DNA of 57,503 nucleotides from a virus, in IMG/VR virus record IMGVR_UViG_3300022221_000009, positions 1-57,503 of that record. The stretch is one strand, 5' to 3'. Position 1 is the first letter of the stretch; every line of letters begins with the position of its first letter. Shown here one piece after another: positions 31,101 through 41,080 of this stretch. The notes beneath the pieces are model-generated. The model saw only the letters and a list, made by a program, of their open reading frames with translations. It searched no databases and was not told the DNA's origin. The translations under genes were made by a program, and so were the position numbers.

Positions 31101-34100
31101 TTGACAGCTGAAGGTAGTATTTTATCATAAAACCCTTTCATGCCTTCGCCGCCGACTTTGAGCTGCTCACCTTCTAGGTGATACGATGATCCGCCATTCT
31201 TGTTATCCCATCGTTTATTTTTTATTAATTTGTCCGCCGCTTCCTTCCCGATTAAATCAGGCAAATCTTCTTCTTTTACATCGCTTTTACTGATTACGCG
31301 ATCATGGTCTTTGTAAGCATACAGTGTCTCGGTACCACTATTGTATTCAACACTATCAATCTGCTTACTCAAGTCATACCGATCTGCCTGCTGTTCTCCG
31401 GTAGTCCAGGCGATCCGGTCAAATCCGTTCTCAGCGGCATAGCGGATCATGCGCTTCATAGCCAACAGGGGCCAGGTGGTTTTAAAGGGGGCATCAGGAA
31501 CAGTGTTTTTGGTATAATCTGAATGCTCCATCATCTCCTGTCGATAAGATTCTATATCGGTAACAGTGCTATCTAATTCGAAAAATTGACGCACCTCTGA
31601 ATCGCTAGGCACATCTTTTTTATACCCTTTCTTCCTGCCCTCCTGATGCCAGTCACTCTGTACTTCCTCGACAAATAACACACGTTTGCCCTCTGCGTCT
31701 GTGCGCTCATTGAAACGGATGTGGGCCAGAACATTGGGCTCATCGAAGTGGCTGGACTTGTAACTTTCACCATCCGGTGCGCTCAGTGCCACTTCTGGCA
31801 CCTGGTCTTTAATATCAAGTTTTTCAGATTCGGATAAATCATCCCAGCTAGGTTCGCCACCTTTTCGCATGAAGTTTTCATAGAATTGTTTTGCGCTGGC
31901 ATCTTCTGATAACTTTTTAACAGGCAACGTCAACAACATCTCCCGATAGTTTTTGCCTCCGGGTAATTGATATCCAGCAAATTTTGCTACTGAACTTGGT
32001 CTATGTGCAGCCTCTTGTAGTTTTTGTAATTTTTCTATAGCTGCCTTTGGCCATTCATAGGTTTGAGTTGTGCCGTATTTTATTTCCATTTCACGGCGAT
32101 ATTTATTTAATTCCTCAAGCTCTTTGTATTTGCCTGATATTTTTTCCATCTCTTCGATCTGGATATTATTCACCCGCAGGTAATCCAGCACCTGGTCCTT
32201 GCTTACCTTACCCTCTTGTTCCTGCAGCCACTCAACCAGTCCGGACCATTCCAGTTCTTCCTGTTTGAATTCGCCTTTCTTGGCCCATGACTGCACGGTC
32301 ATTGCCAGTTGCTTGGCTGGACCTGAGTTTGGTAATTTCTTAGCCAGGACAGATTGCAGTTGGCTGTAGAAAATTGGTGCATTAACTGAATACGAGACAC
32401 CTTCGCTTACAGTTTCCCCTGCTACAGCCGTTTCTTTTCGGATATGATTCGCTGCATCCTGCAGGATGACACCCATGTCGGCTTTGGTCAGTTTGAGATT
32501 AAACCCAAGTTGTCGCATCAAATCACGAATCATTGACACAATACGGTCAAAGAGTTGCTTGGCTTTTTTACTCAGAGTGTTGGCATGATAGGATTCAGCC
32601 AGTTTGGCAAGATATTCCTCGACAGCTTTTAATCTGTCGGATTCTTTATCGAGATCGAAATTGTAGCGTTTGGCAATATCGACAAGACTTGATCGACCAA
32701 CAGCCAGATAGACTTGTTTTAATATAGTAACCGCTTGATCACCGAAGCCTTTGAAACCGGCATGCAGTAATACTTCATGGAAGATGGCGCGCTCAACGTC
32801 TGCATCATTTAATAAGTTACCCGCAACCAGATAAACTTCACCGGTTTGATTATCGACAAAGCCCTTGATTCTATTTTCTTTGCCTTTTATTTGATTCTTG
32901 AATTTATCAGGCACGTCCTCGATAGAGGATAGAACGGTGATCTTCGGTTTGTTTTTCCAGCTGCTTGTCAGCCGATCAACAATTTCCTGTACCCCAGAAA
33001 CAGAAAACCCGGTTTGTGGCCGGGTTTCGGTATTGGATAGTTTGGCACTTACTGGTGGTCCTGATCCCTCAGTTCCCTCAGACGCTGCAGACTGTCGCGC
33101 TTGTTTTGCTGCAAGGAGGCGATCTCGGACGGACTCAGTTTCCGGTACCTTGACACGATCGAGGTATCGGGCTTCTGATTCTGTGAGGCTGTCAAATCCG
33201 TAGCCGAATTCTGAGACAAACCATTGTTCAAATTCATTTCCATAGCGTTCACGTAGTTTCTGTAAAATCTCCTGACTTGGTGCAAGTTTAGATGAATACT
33301 GCTTACCCATCAATGCAGACGTTAGAATAACCTCGCCACCCTGAGATTCAATGTAGCCCCGCAGGCTGGCCAGCGTTCCGCCTTGCGTTAAAGTATCGTC
33401 TACAATCAGGTACTTACGGCCTTTTTCCACTTCGCCGGTAAAGGTCGGCTGATTGGCCAGACGGTAGAAGCCATCTGACCCGCCTCGACCAATTTTCTCT
33501 GTCTGAACAATCGACTCGTCAACCTCCAGACCCAATTCATTGCCAATTACTTCGGCATACGCCAGGGGGATCTGGTTCACGCTGACCCGTTCCTCGGCAT
33601 GAATGGCCACCACAATGGGATAGTTATCACCAATAGCCCCGGACAGCTTATTAATGTCTTCATCCTCAATCAGATCCCGGGCCAATCGGTAAGCGGCCTC
33701 GATGTCGCCATCCTTCGCGGCACGGTAATCAGGGTGTCCCTGGGCTTCCTTGGCCGTTTTCAGGATAACTGCATTCGGGTAGTTTTCTGGCCATGGCGTG
33801 CGGACCTTATCACCAAGGGAAAAGCTGACGGATTCATCGCTGGGTAACGCTTCGACCATAAAGGCTTCGGCATTCTCTTTTTCCTTGAATATAAAACCTG
33901 TAGCGTAACGTGAATAATAACCATCATGCTTTTTAGCCAGCGATTTCAATTCCATATAACGATCACGTGGTACCCGGTCAACCATCTTAATGGTCCAGAT
34001 AGGATAATGATCTCTTGTGTGTTCACCCTCCGTCATTTCCAGTCCGGTGCGCTTAGCCTCTTCCTGGGCCTTGGCCTCGGCTTCCTCGGCTTCGCGTTCT

Positions 34101-37100
34101 TCCTTGGTCTTGGTTGGCTCATTCCGTGGATCGATAGAAAAGTCTTCTATTTCATCAAAAAACTCATGAACGGATTCAAAGCTACTGAAATCATAATTCG
34201 CTGACTGTGGCGCATCTTCCGGATTATCCTGTCGGTCCAGCACAACAACCCGTGTAGCCACCTTGGTTGCGGCCCGCTCAAAGGTCGCGGTGGGTAAAGT
34301 AATATCAGCCGCCAGATAAATATTCTCAGTCAACTTGTTGTCATACATAAGTTTATCGAACCGTTTGTCAGCCATACCCCCACGCGGAATGATAGCTGTA
34401 ATCCGGCCACCGTTTTTCAAATGTTTGATCGCTTTCTCGATATGACGAATAGCATCACTCCCGCCTTTACCGAAAGGGGGATTCATGGCGATCACATCAT
34501 ACTTGTTGATCAAATGATGATTTTCAAAGGTATCCCGGATCACCTTACCATTCGTGACAACCGCCAATTCACTGGCCAGTCGGCCGGACGGCTCAATAGC
34601 GGTATTATTTGAATGACCAGGGAAGAACCGCGCAATGGCACCATGACCGCCTGACGGCTCCATGGCATCTTCATTCGGCTTGATATTGGACCACTCGACC
34701 ATCTTTAGACCAAGGGGCTCAGGTGTCGCAAAATAATCCTTGCCCTCAGCGGATTTGTTGCGAGAAGTTTTCTTGCCTCGGGCCAAGTAATAGGTTTTGG
34801 CCCGATCAAAGTCTGATATCTCGCGCTGATTCCGGTCGCCTTCTTTCCCGCCTTTCCCTTGCCCTTCTTTGGGTGATTCTTCTACTGGGTTCAGATAGCC
34901 TTCCTTGAATGCAATATCCATGTCCCTGGCTGTCAAACCCATGGCCAAATTTTCAGCGGTACTGACACGCTGACTGATCGTGTCAGCATAAGCAAATCGT
35001 TCAAAGCTGGTGTTGATCACCGGGTATTCAAAGATTGCATCGGACTGAACACCAATCCGGTACACCCGGCCCTCCATCTGGATCGCGTCAGTCGGACTGG
35101 TCGGCAATCCCAACACCATCACCACACGCTGGCGCTTGCCCGTGATATCGTGAAGACTGATCCCTTCCTTACCCGCCATCTTCTGCACAACAAGAATAGA
35201 TAACTCGTTGTTATCGTTATTAAAATCCTTGATCGCGGCACGTCGGTCCTTTTTCGATTGACGACCATTGAACACCGCCACCTTTTCGCCAAAATGTTTT
35301 AACAGGGTATCAACCACAGGACGCAATCCAGATAGGTCAAGATTCACTAAATCAGAATGATGGTTTTTAAAGTGGGTTATTTCCTGTTCAAGTTCTTCTT
35401 CCCCATTTCCAACAAATCGGAAAGGATGTGCCGGAGCCCCTTCGATATAGTTGTGAAACACAACCACTTTACGTCCCAATGCCAGGTGCTTTTCAATTCG
35501 CTCAATGCTGGCCTTGGCCTTGATCGTTTCCAGTAAGCGATGCTTATAAATCCCCTTGGTTTTCTGACGCAGGTGCTCACTCAGTTTCGGGTAAGATTTG
35601 TGATCAATGACATCGTACATCCCTCGATCAATCTCGGTACCGATATCCGGATCCACCAGCACAAATTCACGGGCATAATCTTGTTCAACTTCAATAGCAC
35701 GACCGGATAATGAACCAGCTTCAACTAACTGCTGATTAAAGTTGCGCTCCAACAAACCGACATCGATACCAGCCTCGGGACGTTCAGCACGGTTATAGCG
35801 CATGTGGTACCCGAAATTCGATACCAGGAACTGATCAAAGTTATCCCCGGCGTTATAGTGGGACGTAGATGATTCGTCATATCCTTCTGTGGTATCGAAC
35901 ACATAGCCATCGGCATAGAACACATTCTTATGACCAGCCCACGGAGTCGCTGACAAAAAGACAACCTTAGTCGGGCTTTCCTCTTCCCATTTGCGGTACT
36001 TGTCGGCCAATTTATCGGCCTGTTTTTCAAGCAATTTGTACTCTTCCTTATATTTTTTTCTGGCCTTATCCTCTGCAGCAAAGCCATTTAATTTTTCTAT
36101 TTCTTCCAGTCGTTCCGCTTCTTTTTTAACCTTGGTTTGATATTTTGCATACTCATCCCGCAATTCATTGCGGCCACGCACCTTGTATTCAAAGTCTCGA
36201 TGATTGGTAATCGTGTAATGCTGCTCAGTGGTATCACTTTTCTTACCCTGCATATTCTCCATAAGCTTGTGAGACTCATCGTACAGAATCAGATCCCAGT
36301 GACGTTCGAGCAGAGCTTTGTTTTGGCGGAAATTGGCATACGTCGTAACGACCGCACCCTCACCAGCTGACACGACATTAGGTAGAGGTTCGGCTTTGAT
36401 AAACAGGTTTTTCGCATCAATCGCCCAATCAGTCACCTTGGCCTCAGAAGGGGTGACGATCAGAATATTGTTCTTACCATCCTTTGCAAACCGTTTGGCT
36501 ATTCCCAGGCCGGTATAGGTCTTACCGGTACCGGTACCATTGGTAAACATCATGCCTTTGCCATTGGCCTCATAAAACCGCTTTTCGGTTTTCAGGACAT
36601 CATCTTGCTGTTCGGGTGTGAGGAACGGGAGAGTTTCACGGATATTATCAATATCCTGGTGAATGTTTTTGATACGTTCAGCTTTGCGCTGGCGATCTAG
36701 TTTGGCTTGGTGCTCAGATTCCGTAGCATACGGTTCAATGTGGAGGCTTGTTTCTGGTTCAGTCTGTACTCCTGCGTCATCAGTTGTGTCGCTTCGTCCG
36801 GTGTCTGTACGTCCGGCAGGGCCTTCCTCAGATCTAAATTGTCCGTCTTGGCTAAATAGGTCGAAATTGCCTGATTCTCCAACATCGGCAGGGCTATCGT
36901 CTGATACGCGACGATCACCTTGTTGTCCACCTTGTCGGCTTTCAGTAGATTGGCTTGATGTTCCAGCGTCCTTTCCAGTTCCTCGTCCTGCATCACGAAC
37001 AGCATCTTCGCTGCCTGGCTCTTGGCCAGTGGTGCTATCTGATTCCAAATTGTCGCCGGTACTTGAAACATTATTGGTCTCCTGCTTTGAGTATAACTCA

Positions 37101-40100
37101 ATCTCTTTGGTGGTCGATAACCCTTTATTATCAAAATCGGGCCAGTGACGTACTCCCTCATACCAAGCACGCAAGTAGGGTTTTACGGCATCCCCCAGAT
37201 CGGCGATCATAGCCTTGGAAAAGTCTGAGAATTTCCGGGCACCGGCCTCGATGTGGTACCCGGCCAGAGTAATACCAGCCTGCATCATTTCCGGATCAAG
37301 GCCGGCACTGACCTGTCCCAGTTTCTTTTTCAGAAGTTCGCGGGCTTTGTCTGCGGCGTCTTGGGTGAAGATGGCATTTGTGCTACCGTAAGTAGCTGGT
37401 TTCTTGGGTTTGGCTTGCTCGACTTCCGCCTCAACCATACCATGACTTTTCAAATAAAGCCGGGCTTCATTTTCCGTTTTAAACTGCTTGGCAGGAACAG
37501 GATCAAGGATAGATGGGCCGCGTGGTTTACGTGACAACACGACTGACTCATGGTTGGCGCCCTTGATGCTAAACCCTTTATTGCCGGCTGGAACTATCTT
37601 GTAAGTCAATGTCTTGCGGGATTTTTTCTTAATCGCCCTCTGCTTATCCGGCTCGGCCACCCGCTTTTTTGTGTCTCCATTGTGTATCCAATCCTTGAAG
37701 GCCTCCAGGGTGTATTCCTTGACGCCACCAATGCCCTGCCAGCCTTTTTCATAGTTAGCCAGGTAAGCCTTGCGTGCGGCCGCTTCATTCTCGAAGCCCA
37801 TCATCACCTTGTGCTCATCGAATCGACGAGACTCGGGATTAACCTGATCGACAACAAACACAGGTAGATCGGCATTCTCGGCCTGATCACTCAGGAACAC
37901 ATCAACGTGATCACCGTCTTTACCTTCGGTTTTCTTGATGTAGCCGTAATGATTGGCCATCTTGATCGACCACTTCTTACCACCTTTATCAGTACCGCTA
38001 CGCTCAGATCCCTTCGGGTTCTCGATGGAGATATCCAGACCATGTAACCGGATATGGCCAAGCTTATAGTTTCCGGCTTTCTTCTGGGCCTGACTGGGTT
38101 CAGGGTGATCGTTGTTTGGGGAAGTGGCGGCTTCGTGAGCAGCTTCGTCGACAGGCTTTGGTTTTTTAGACTCACTTTCTTTTACTCGCTGCCGTGCCTC
38201 TTGCCTTATTTTATTTGCTTTATCTCGGTATGTGACTGCAAGAACGGCATCACCCAGTTCGCCAAGATTCTCTTGCTCCTGAGCCAGTCGGTCATAATTC
38301 GCAGCCCTTCTATCTGCTCCTTTAATGTGTTGTTCTGATGTAGTTCTTTTGATTTTTTGTGAGGATTGCCGCTTTTTACGTTCCTCCCAGAGAATATCCG
38401 GATCTATTGCTTCGTATTCGGATCCTTCTTCAGTTTTACTTGTTATCACAACCCCTGCTTTACGGGCGCTATCGACCTCATCAGACTTGAGGTTCCTGAT
38501 CGGTATCAGCCCCTGTGCAGTGAGAGGAAAATCTGGAAATTCACTAATAAGAGAATCAGGCAAATCAGATAATTGAGCTGACTGTTGGGCGGGAGCCTCA
38601 CCCTGGCTCCCTTTTTTCCTTTCATCCTTGGTTTCGGGCTTCGCGGGTTGTGTATCCTGGGTAGGTTCAGCGGTACGCTTACCTTTCATCTTGGAACGTA
38701 AAGTACGCTGTTTTTCGGTGTCACCTGAACGAAGAGGTTCTTCTTCCAAAGAAAAACCGGCTTGCGCCGGCTTCTTATCTGATTCTGTTTTTACCTTAGA
38801 TCCTGAAGGCTTAGGGGGTTCAGTCTCACTAAGGTCAACATCCTGACCTTGTGGGGCAGGGGTTACTTCTGGCGTGACTTCGGCTTCTTGCCTTCCTGCC
38901 GTTTCTGTCTGAACTCCTGCAGGGCCAGGTCGCGCTGACTCTGTTCCTCCTGCTGGGGTTGCGATGGTTTGGGTTGGTTGTTCATCGGTCTGTCCTGTCA
39001 GTAAGTTGGCCAGGGAACGAAAGGCTGCATCATCTGTGGTTTGGCGTTCCAGAATGGCTTCGGCCTGATCGGCAATATCATCGCCCATTGACCGGGCCTG
39101 TTCAAGCAAATCATAGAACGTCCTGCCCTCGGCATCCATGGCGGGGTGATAATCCTGTTCATCATACTCCCAATTGTCCTCATGGGTGAAGCGACTGAAA
39201 CCATACGTCCGGCGCAATTCACGGGCCTTGTCCAGCTGCTCACGCGCATAGTCCAGGTGTTCCGGGCTGGTACGCTCTCCCTGCACTTCATCCAGGAAGG
39301 CCGTCACGACACGGGCCTCACGTATCCCCAGTTTCTTGGCATTCATAGCCTTATTAATGGCAGTCTGAGCCTGCTCAACTGTGACTTTGGTTTCAGGATT
39401 TGAGGCAAGCGACTGATACCAATCAGGATTAATCGAGGAAGTCCGCCCCGTGATCTTACCGTGTTCATCTTCGATATAACCGATATCACCGCCTTTTATC
39501 AGGGAATCAGCCATTTGCTGGACTTTGACCCGGAAATCCTCACGGGCCAGACGCGGATCAAACAGGTTTTCGGGCAGGCGGGACTGCATGAATCGACGCC
39601 CCTCTTCTACGTCAGTCTCAAGTCCGGCACTGATAGAGGGAGGGCCAGGAGGCGCAGCGGGGCCTACCGTGACTGATTGCATCGGATCCTCGAAATCAAT
39701 CCCCCCTTCATACTTATATATAGGGTTCGCTGGTTGGCCTTGTTGATCCATAGGTTCCAGTTCCAGGTCAGGCGCCGGTTCCACAGGGGTCATTTCCGGA
39801 GCCTCGAAATCAATACCCCCGTCATACTGTACGGATTCATTGATGGCAGGTTCAGGAGTCCCGATCACATCTTCCGCGGCCAAAGGATCGGATAACGAAT
39901 CATTACCCATTGGCTGATCGGCAGCCGATTGACTGTCATTTGGATCACGTTTGCCCTTGTTCAGCTTCATACCCAAGGCTGCACCCAATGAATTCAACAG
40001 GAAACCCAGTGTCCAACCCACTTCCCCGCCACGCTGCACACCTTCGGTCAAATCCTGTTCCGGGTTATAGAGTTGCTGGGCAGCCAGGTTGCCACCAAAC

Positions 40101-41077
40101 TGCTGCATAACTTCTTGAGCCAGTTCCTCAAGCCCGCCCTTGAAGCCTTCTGCCACAATCTTCTTGACACCACCACCGCTGACACGATCAATACGATTCA
40201 ATAGAGACTGAATTGGCAAGGCTTCCATAGCACCTAAAGGGATGCCAGAGGCCATCAACTTGGCGCGAGTACCCGGGTCAACCGCTTCGCCCTTTTGGGC
40301 CTGAAAGTCCTTGTATTCATCGACCAGACCCACCCCTTCCGCAGAGGCACCCAGGCCACCGGCTATCAACCAGCTGGGCATCTTGGCCAGACGGCCGGTT
40401 AAGCCACCCCCCAGAAAACCGAACATTGAGCCAGCACCCGAAGCCAGATCCTGATTAAATTCACCCTGGTACTCGGAATTGGTCGGAAAGTTGTGTTCTA
40501 TCCACTGATCGATTGATTCACCCAGAGAATACAGCGCGGTATCTTCCGGCGTTTTCCCTTCAGGGTTACCTAATACGGGGTTATCACCGAACTGATTGGC
40601 GATAGCCACCGCCCCCTCACTGATCGCCTTGGGGACGGAACTGATCACATGACCGAAGCCCTGCATAAAGGATCCGTAGGCAGACGAGCCACGGCCTTGT
40701 GTAGATGGTATTGTCTCGGCAGGTACCGTGGTCAGCGGATCACTAAACATATCGGCTGTCTGATCAAGGCTGTGTGATCGTGCTTTTGCAGCCGACACCG
40801 CTTCATCGATAGTCTTAAATCCTTCTAGCTGTCGCCCATTTTCCGGATCAACCCCGCCCGCCTGAACTATTTTGTTAATAGCCTCATCCTCTGGCACCTG
40901 TTGACCATTAAACATGCTGGGAATGTTTGTCGGAAGACCATTATTGATTCGTTGATCAGTTACGGTAATAGAACGCTCTGTCGAGAACGTACCATCATCA
41001 TTGCCGACTAATGGACGACCAGAAGCTGTCGGATCACTGAACATATCATCCAGTACCGGCGCAGAATCTTGATTCAT
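28157..41077 (-). CDS. Giant polyvalent protein, 4306 residues (DarB-like)
   Basis: One uninterrupted ORF. N-terminal NGLPTNIPSMFNG module (about 15-115), Gly-rich hydrophobic region (130-370), long Pro/Glu linkers, and an inorganic-pyrophosphatase-like polyvalent module around 1059 (HVDVFLS). A SF2 helicase follows (GTGTGKT near 1517, DESH near 1602, SAT near 1710, QMEGRVYRIG near 2005). Next are an N6-adenine methylase (EPSGGHGA near 2140, NPPF near 2197), a phosphoribosyltransferase (VDDTLTQGG near 2559), a metallopeptidase (HEVLLH near 2767) and a conserved HFDEPN/EEVQSDWH module near 3120. The C-terminal region from about 3870 (TARNPVVHMNNIMSN) resembles large-polyvalent-associated domains. 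Such proteins are packaged and injected to counter host defences. Confidence 0.92.
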   Translation of the reverse strand: MNQDSAPVLDDMFSDPTASGRPLVGNDDGTFSTERSITVTDQRINNGLPTNIPSMFNGQQVPEDEAINKIVQAGGVDPENGRQLEGFKTIDEAVSAAKARSHSLDQTADMFSDPLTTVPAETIPSTQGRGSSAYGSFMQGFGHVISSVPKAISEGAVAIANQFGDNPVLGNPEGKTPEDTALYSLGESIDQWIEHNFPTNSEYQGEFNQDLASGAGSMFGFLGGGLTGRLAKMPSWLIAGGLGASAEGVGLVDEYKDFQAQKGEAVDPGTRAKLMASGIPLGAMEALPIQSLLNRIDRVSGGGVKKIVAEGFKGGLEELAQEVMQQFGGNLAAQQLYNPEQDLTEGVQRGGEVGWTLGFLLNSLGAALGMKLNKGKRDPNDSQSAADQPMGNDSLSDPLAAEDVIGTPEPAINESVQYDGGIDFEAPEMTPVEPAPDLELEPMDQQGQPANPIYKYEGGIDFEDPMQSVTVGPAAPPGPPSISAGLETDVEEGRRFMQSRLPENLFDPRLAREDFRVKVQQMADSLIKGGDIGYIEDEHGKITGRTSSINPDWYQSLASNPETKVTVEQAQTAINKAMNAKKLGIREARVVTAFLDEVQGERTSPEHLDYAREQLDKARELRRTYGFSRFTHEDNWEYDEQDYHPAMDAEGRTFYDLLEQARSMGDDIADQAEAILERQTTDDAAFRSLANLLTGQTDEQPTQTIATPAGGTESARPGPAGVQTETAGRQEAEVTPEVTPAPQGQDVDLSETEPPKPSGSKVKTESDKKPAQAGFSLEEEPLRSGDTEKQRTLRSKMKGKRTAEPTQDTQPAKPETKDERKKGSQGEAPAQQSAQLSDLPDSLISEFPDFPLTAQGLIPIRNLKSDEVDSARKAGVVITSKTEEGSEYEAIDPDILWEERKKRQSSQKIKRTTSEQHIKGADRRAANYDRLAQEQENLGELGDAVLAVTYRDKANKIRQEARQRVKESESKKPKPVDEAAHEAATSPNNDHPEPSQAQKKAGNYKLGHIRLHGLDISIENPKGSERSGTDKGGKKWSIKMANHYGYIKKTEGKDGDHVDVFLSDQAENADLPVFVVDQVNPESRRFDEHKVMMGFENEAAARKAYLANYEKGWQGIGGVKEYTLEAFKDWIHNGDTKKRVAEPDKQRAIKKKSRKTLTYKIVPAGNKGFSIKGANHESVVLSRKPRGPSILDPVPAKQFKTENEARLYLKSHGMVEAEVEQAKPKKPATYGSTNAIFTQDAADKARELLKKKLGQVSAGLDPEMMQAGITLAGYHIEAGARKFSDFSKAMIADLGDAVKPYLRAWYEGVRHWPDFDNKGLSTTKEIELYSKQETNNVSSTGDNLESDSTTGQEPGSEDAVRDAGRGTGKDAGTSSQSTESRQGGQQGDRRVSDDSPADVGESGNFDLFSQDGQFRSEEGPAGRTDTGRSDTTDDAGVQTEPETSLHIEPYATESEHQAKLDRQRKAERIKNIHQDIDNIRETLPFLTPEQQDDVLKTEKRFYEANGKGMMFTNGTGTGKTYTGLGIAKRFAKDGKNNILIVTPSEAKVTDWAIDAKNLFIKAEPLPNVVSAGEGAVVTTYANFRQNKALLERHWDLILYDESHKLMENMQGKKSDTTEQHYTITNHRDFEYKVRGRNELRDEYAKYQTKVKKEAERLEEIEKLNGFAAEDKARKKYKEEYKLLEKQADKLADKYRKWEEESPTKVVFLSATPWAGHKNVFYADGYVFDTTEGYDESSTSHYNAGDNFDQFLVSNFGYHMRYNRAERPEAGIDVGLLERNFNQQLVEAGSLSGRAIEVEQDYAREFVLVDPDIGTEIDRGMYDVIDHKSYPKLSEHLRQKTKGIYKHRLLETIKAKASIERIEKHLALGRKVVVFHNYIEGAPAHPFRFVGNGEEELEQEITHFKNHHSDLVNLDLSGLRPVVDTLLKHFGEKVAVFNGRQSKKDRRAAIKDFNNDNNELSILVVQKMAGKEGISLHDITGKRQRVVMVLGLPTSPTDAIQMEGRVYRIGVQSDAIFEYPVINTSFERFAYADTISQRVSTAENLAMGLTARDMDIAFKEGYLNPVEESPKEGQGKGGKEGDRNQREISDFDRAKTYYLARGKKTSRNKSAEGKDYFATPEPLGLKMVEWSNIKPNEDAMEPSGGHGAIARFFPGHSNNTAIEPSGRLASELAVVTNGKVIRDTFENHHLINKYDVIAMNPPFGKGGSDAIRHIEKAIKHLKNGGRITAIIPRGGMADKRFDKLMYDNKLTENIYLAADITLPTATFERAATKVATRVVVLDRQDNPEDAPQSANYDFSSFESVHEFFDEIEDFSIDPRNEPTKTKEEREAEEAEAKAQEEAKRTGLEMTEGEHTRDHYPIWTIKMVDRVPRDRYMELKSLAKKHDGYYSRYATGFIFKEKENAEAFMVEALPSDESVSFSLGDKVRTPWPENYPNAVILKTAKEAQGHPDYRAAKDGDIEAAYRLARDLIEDEDINKLSGAIGDNYPIVVAIHAEERVSVNQIPLAYAEVIGNELGLEVDESIVQTEKIGRGGSDGFYRLANQPTFTGEVEKGRKYLIVDDTLTQGGTLASLRGYIESQGGEVILTSALMGKQYSSKLAPSQEILQKLRERYGNEFEQWFVSEFGYGFDSLTESEARYLDRVKVPETESVRDRLLAAKQARQSAASEGTEGSGPPVSAKLSNTETRPQTGFSVSGVQEIVDRLTSSWKNKPKITVLSSIEDVPDKFKNQIKGKENRIKGFVDNQTGEVYLVAGNLLNDADVERAIFHEVLLHAGFKGFGDQAVTILKQVYLAVGRSSLVDIAKRYNFDLDKESDRLKAVEEYLAKLAESYHANTLSKKAKQLFDRIVSMIRDLMRQLGFNLKLTKADMGVILQDAANHIRKETAVAGETVSEGVSYSVNAPIFYSQLQSVLAKKLPNSGPAKQLAMTVQSWAKKGEFKQEELEWSGLVEWLQEQEGKVSKDQVLDYLRVNNIQIEEMEKISGKYKELEELNKYRREMEIKYGTTQTYEWPKAAIEKLQKLQEAAHRPSSVAKFAGYQLPGGKNYREMLLTLPVKKLSEDASAKQFYENFMRKGGEPSWDDLSESEKLDIKDQVPEVALSAPDGESYKSSHFDEPNVLAHIRFNERTDAEGKRVLFVEEVQSDWHQEGRKKGYKKDVPSDSEVRQFFELDSTVTDIESYRQEMMEHSDYTKNTVPDAPFKTTWPLLAMKRMIRYAAENGFDRIAWTTGEQQADRYDLSKQIDSVEYNSGTETLYAYKDHDRVISKSDVKEEDLPDLIGKEAADKLIKNKRWDNKNGGSSYHLEGEQLKVGGEGMKGFYDKILPSAVNKYVKKWGAKVGKTNIGKRKYLKGLFAMGNNRGEWHVVDMDENILDTFASEEEADAFVNKNENQLDPLVTHSIDISKKMRDAVLEQGQVMFSLGDPISKDHRDDLPDNQKKLLDRLGKGQPIDRVFRKAFDIAGVPDKTKKGYNQLEKLVMDRKFNTDGYMGWMNPFLEHLRAGLIDRYGLTEEYKQRDFEREAEKRRIQMEGADFINTMMNRGMDVKEAKVFKAILEGEQIPDSEWNDIAAPVRQALDQLGHELVELGWLDAETYERHRGTWLHRAYKKHEIEQTGLGRWVNNQLSNRRAKMIGSQLRQRGMNMNIEQDKLLDAVPVDWWGRQKFKNKTDGSLQGMKFIVLDKVQAVGQGTETFEGMGEPGRKPRVLDRRYWPADVPLPNMYKGWDNKGIWEARGYKGNKITLWRDFTQSERESMGEILDARYVLAKSYMLLANDVSTARFYSDIAKNPNWVWSEEGPPDSGTITTPKGAMATYVGYEWVQIPESTLPGTTKRLWGPLAGKYVRAEIWRDLNELRRLQVPGLWRKLLTQWKLNKTARNPVVHMNNIMSNFIFMDMADIRWQDLYRGWYALRHETKDYRDAVEHGVFGSNFVDQEVRRQILDPLLEELKSQNLDEASGAEGRLNNLSQMYESIWKWVGKADKRMIDWYSMEDEIFRMATYMRRLSLGDQPDVSARAAREQFLNYDIRAPWVNAMRGTVLPFIAYTYRAVPVIAKSIAERPWKLAKYTTIAYMVNALGYMLSPGDEDEERRSMREQAQGNTWLPGVPRMMRMPWHDEHGNPVFLDIRRWIPAGDVFDMNQGQWALPIPAPLQLSGPLMLAGELALNKQAFTGKEIVDSKIDTTGESAAKLGGWAWRSWMPAAPWIPESWYWQKIERSIKGGRDMLGREYGIGYAFLSSAGVKLAPHDVKYGLSWHARDIDQIQRALSSQMFQLESDKKRNLIDGQEYLKQKQVIKRKMENLREHAKKVLGQE

Positions 41078-41080
41078 GAA

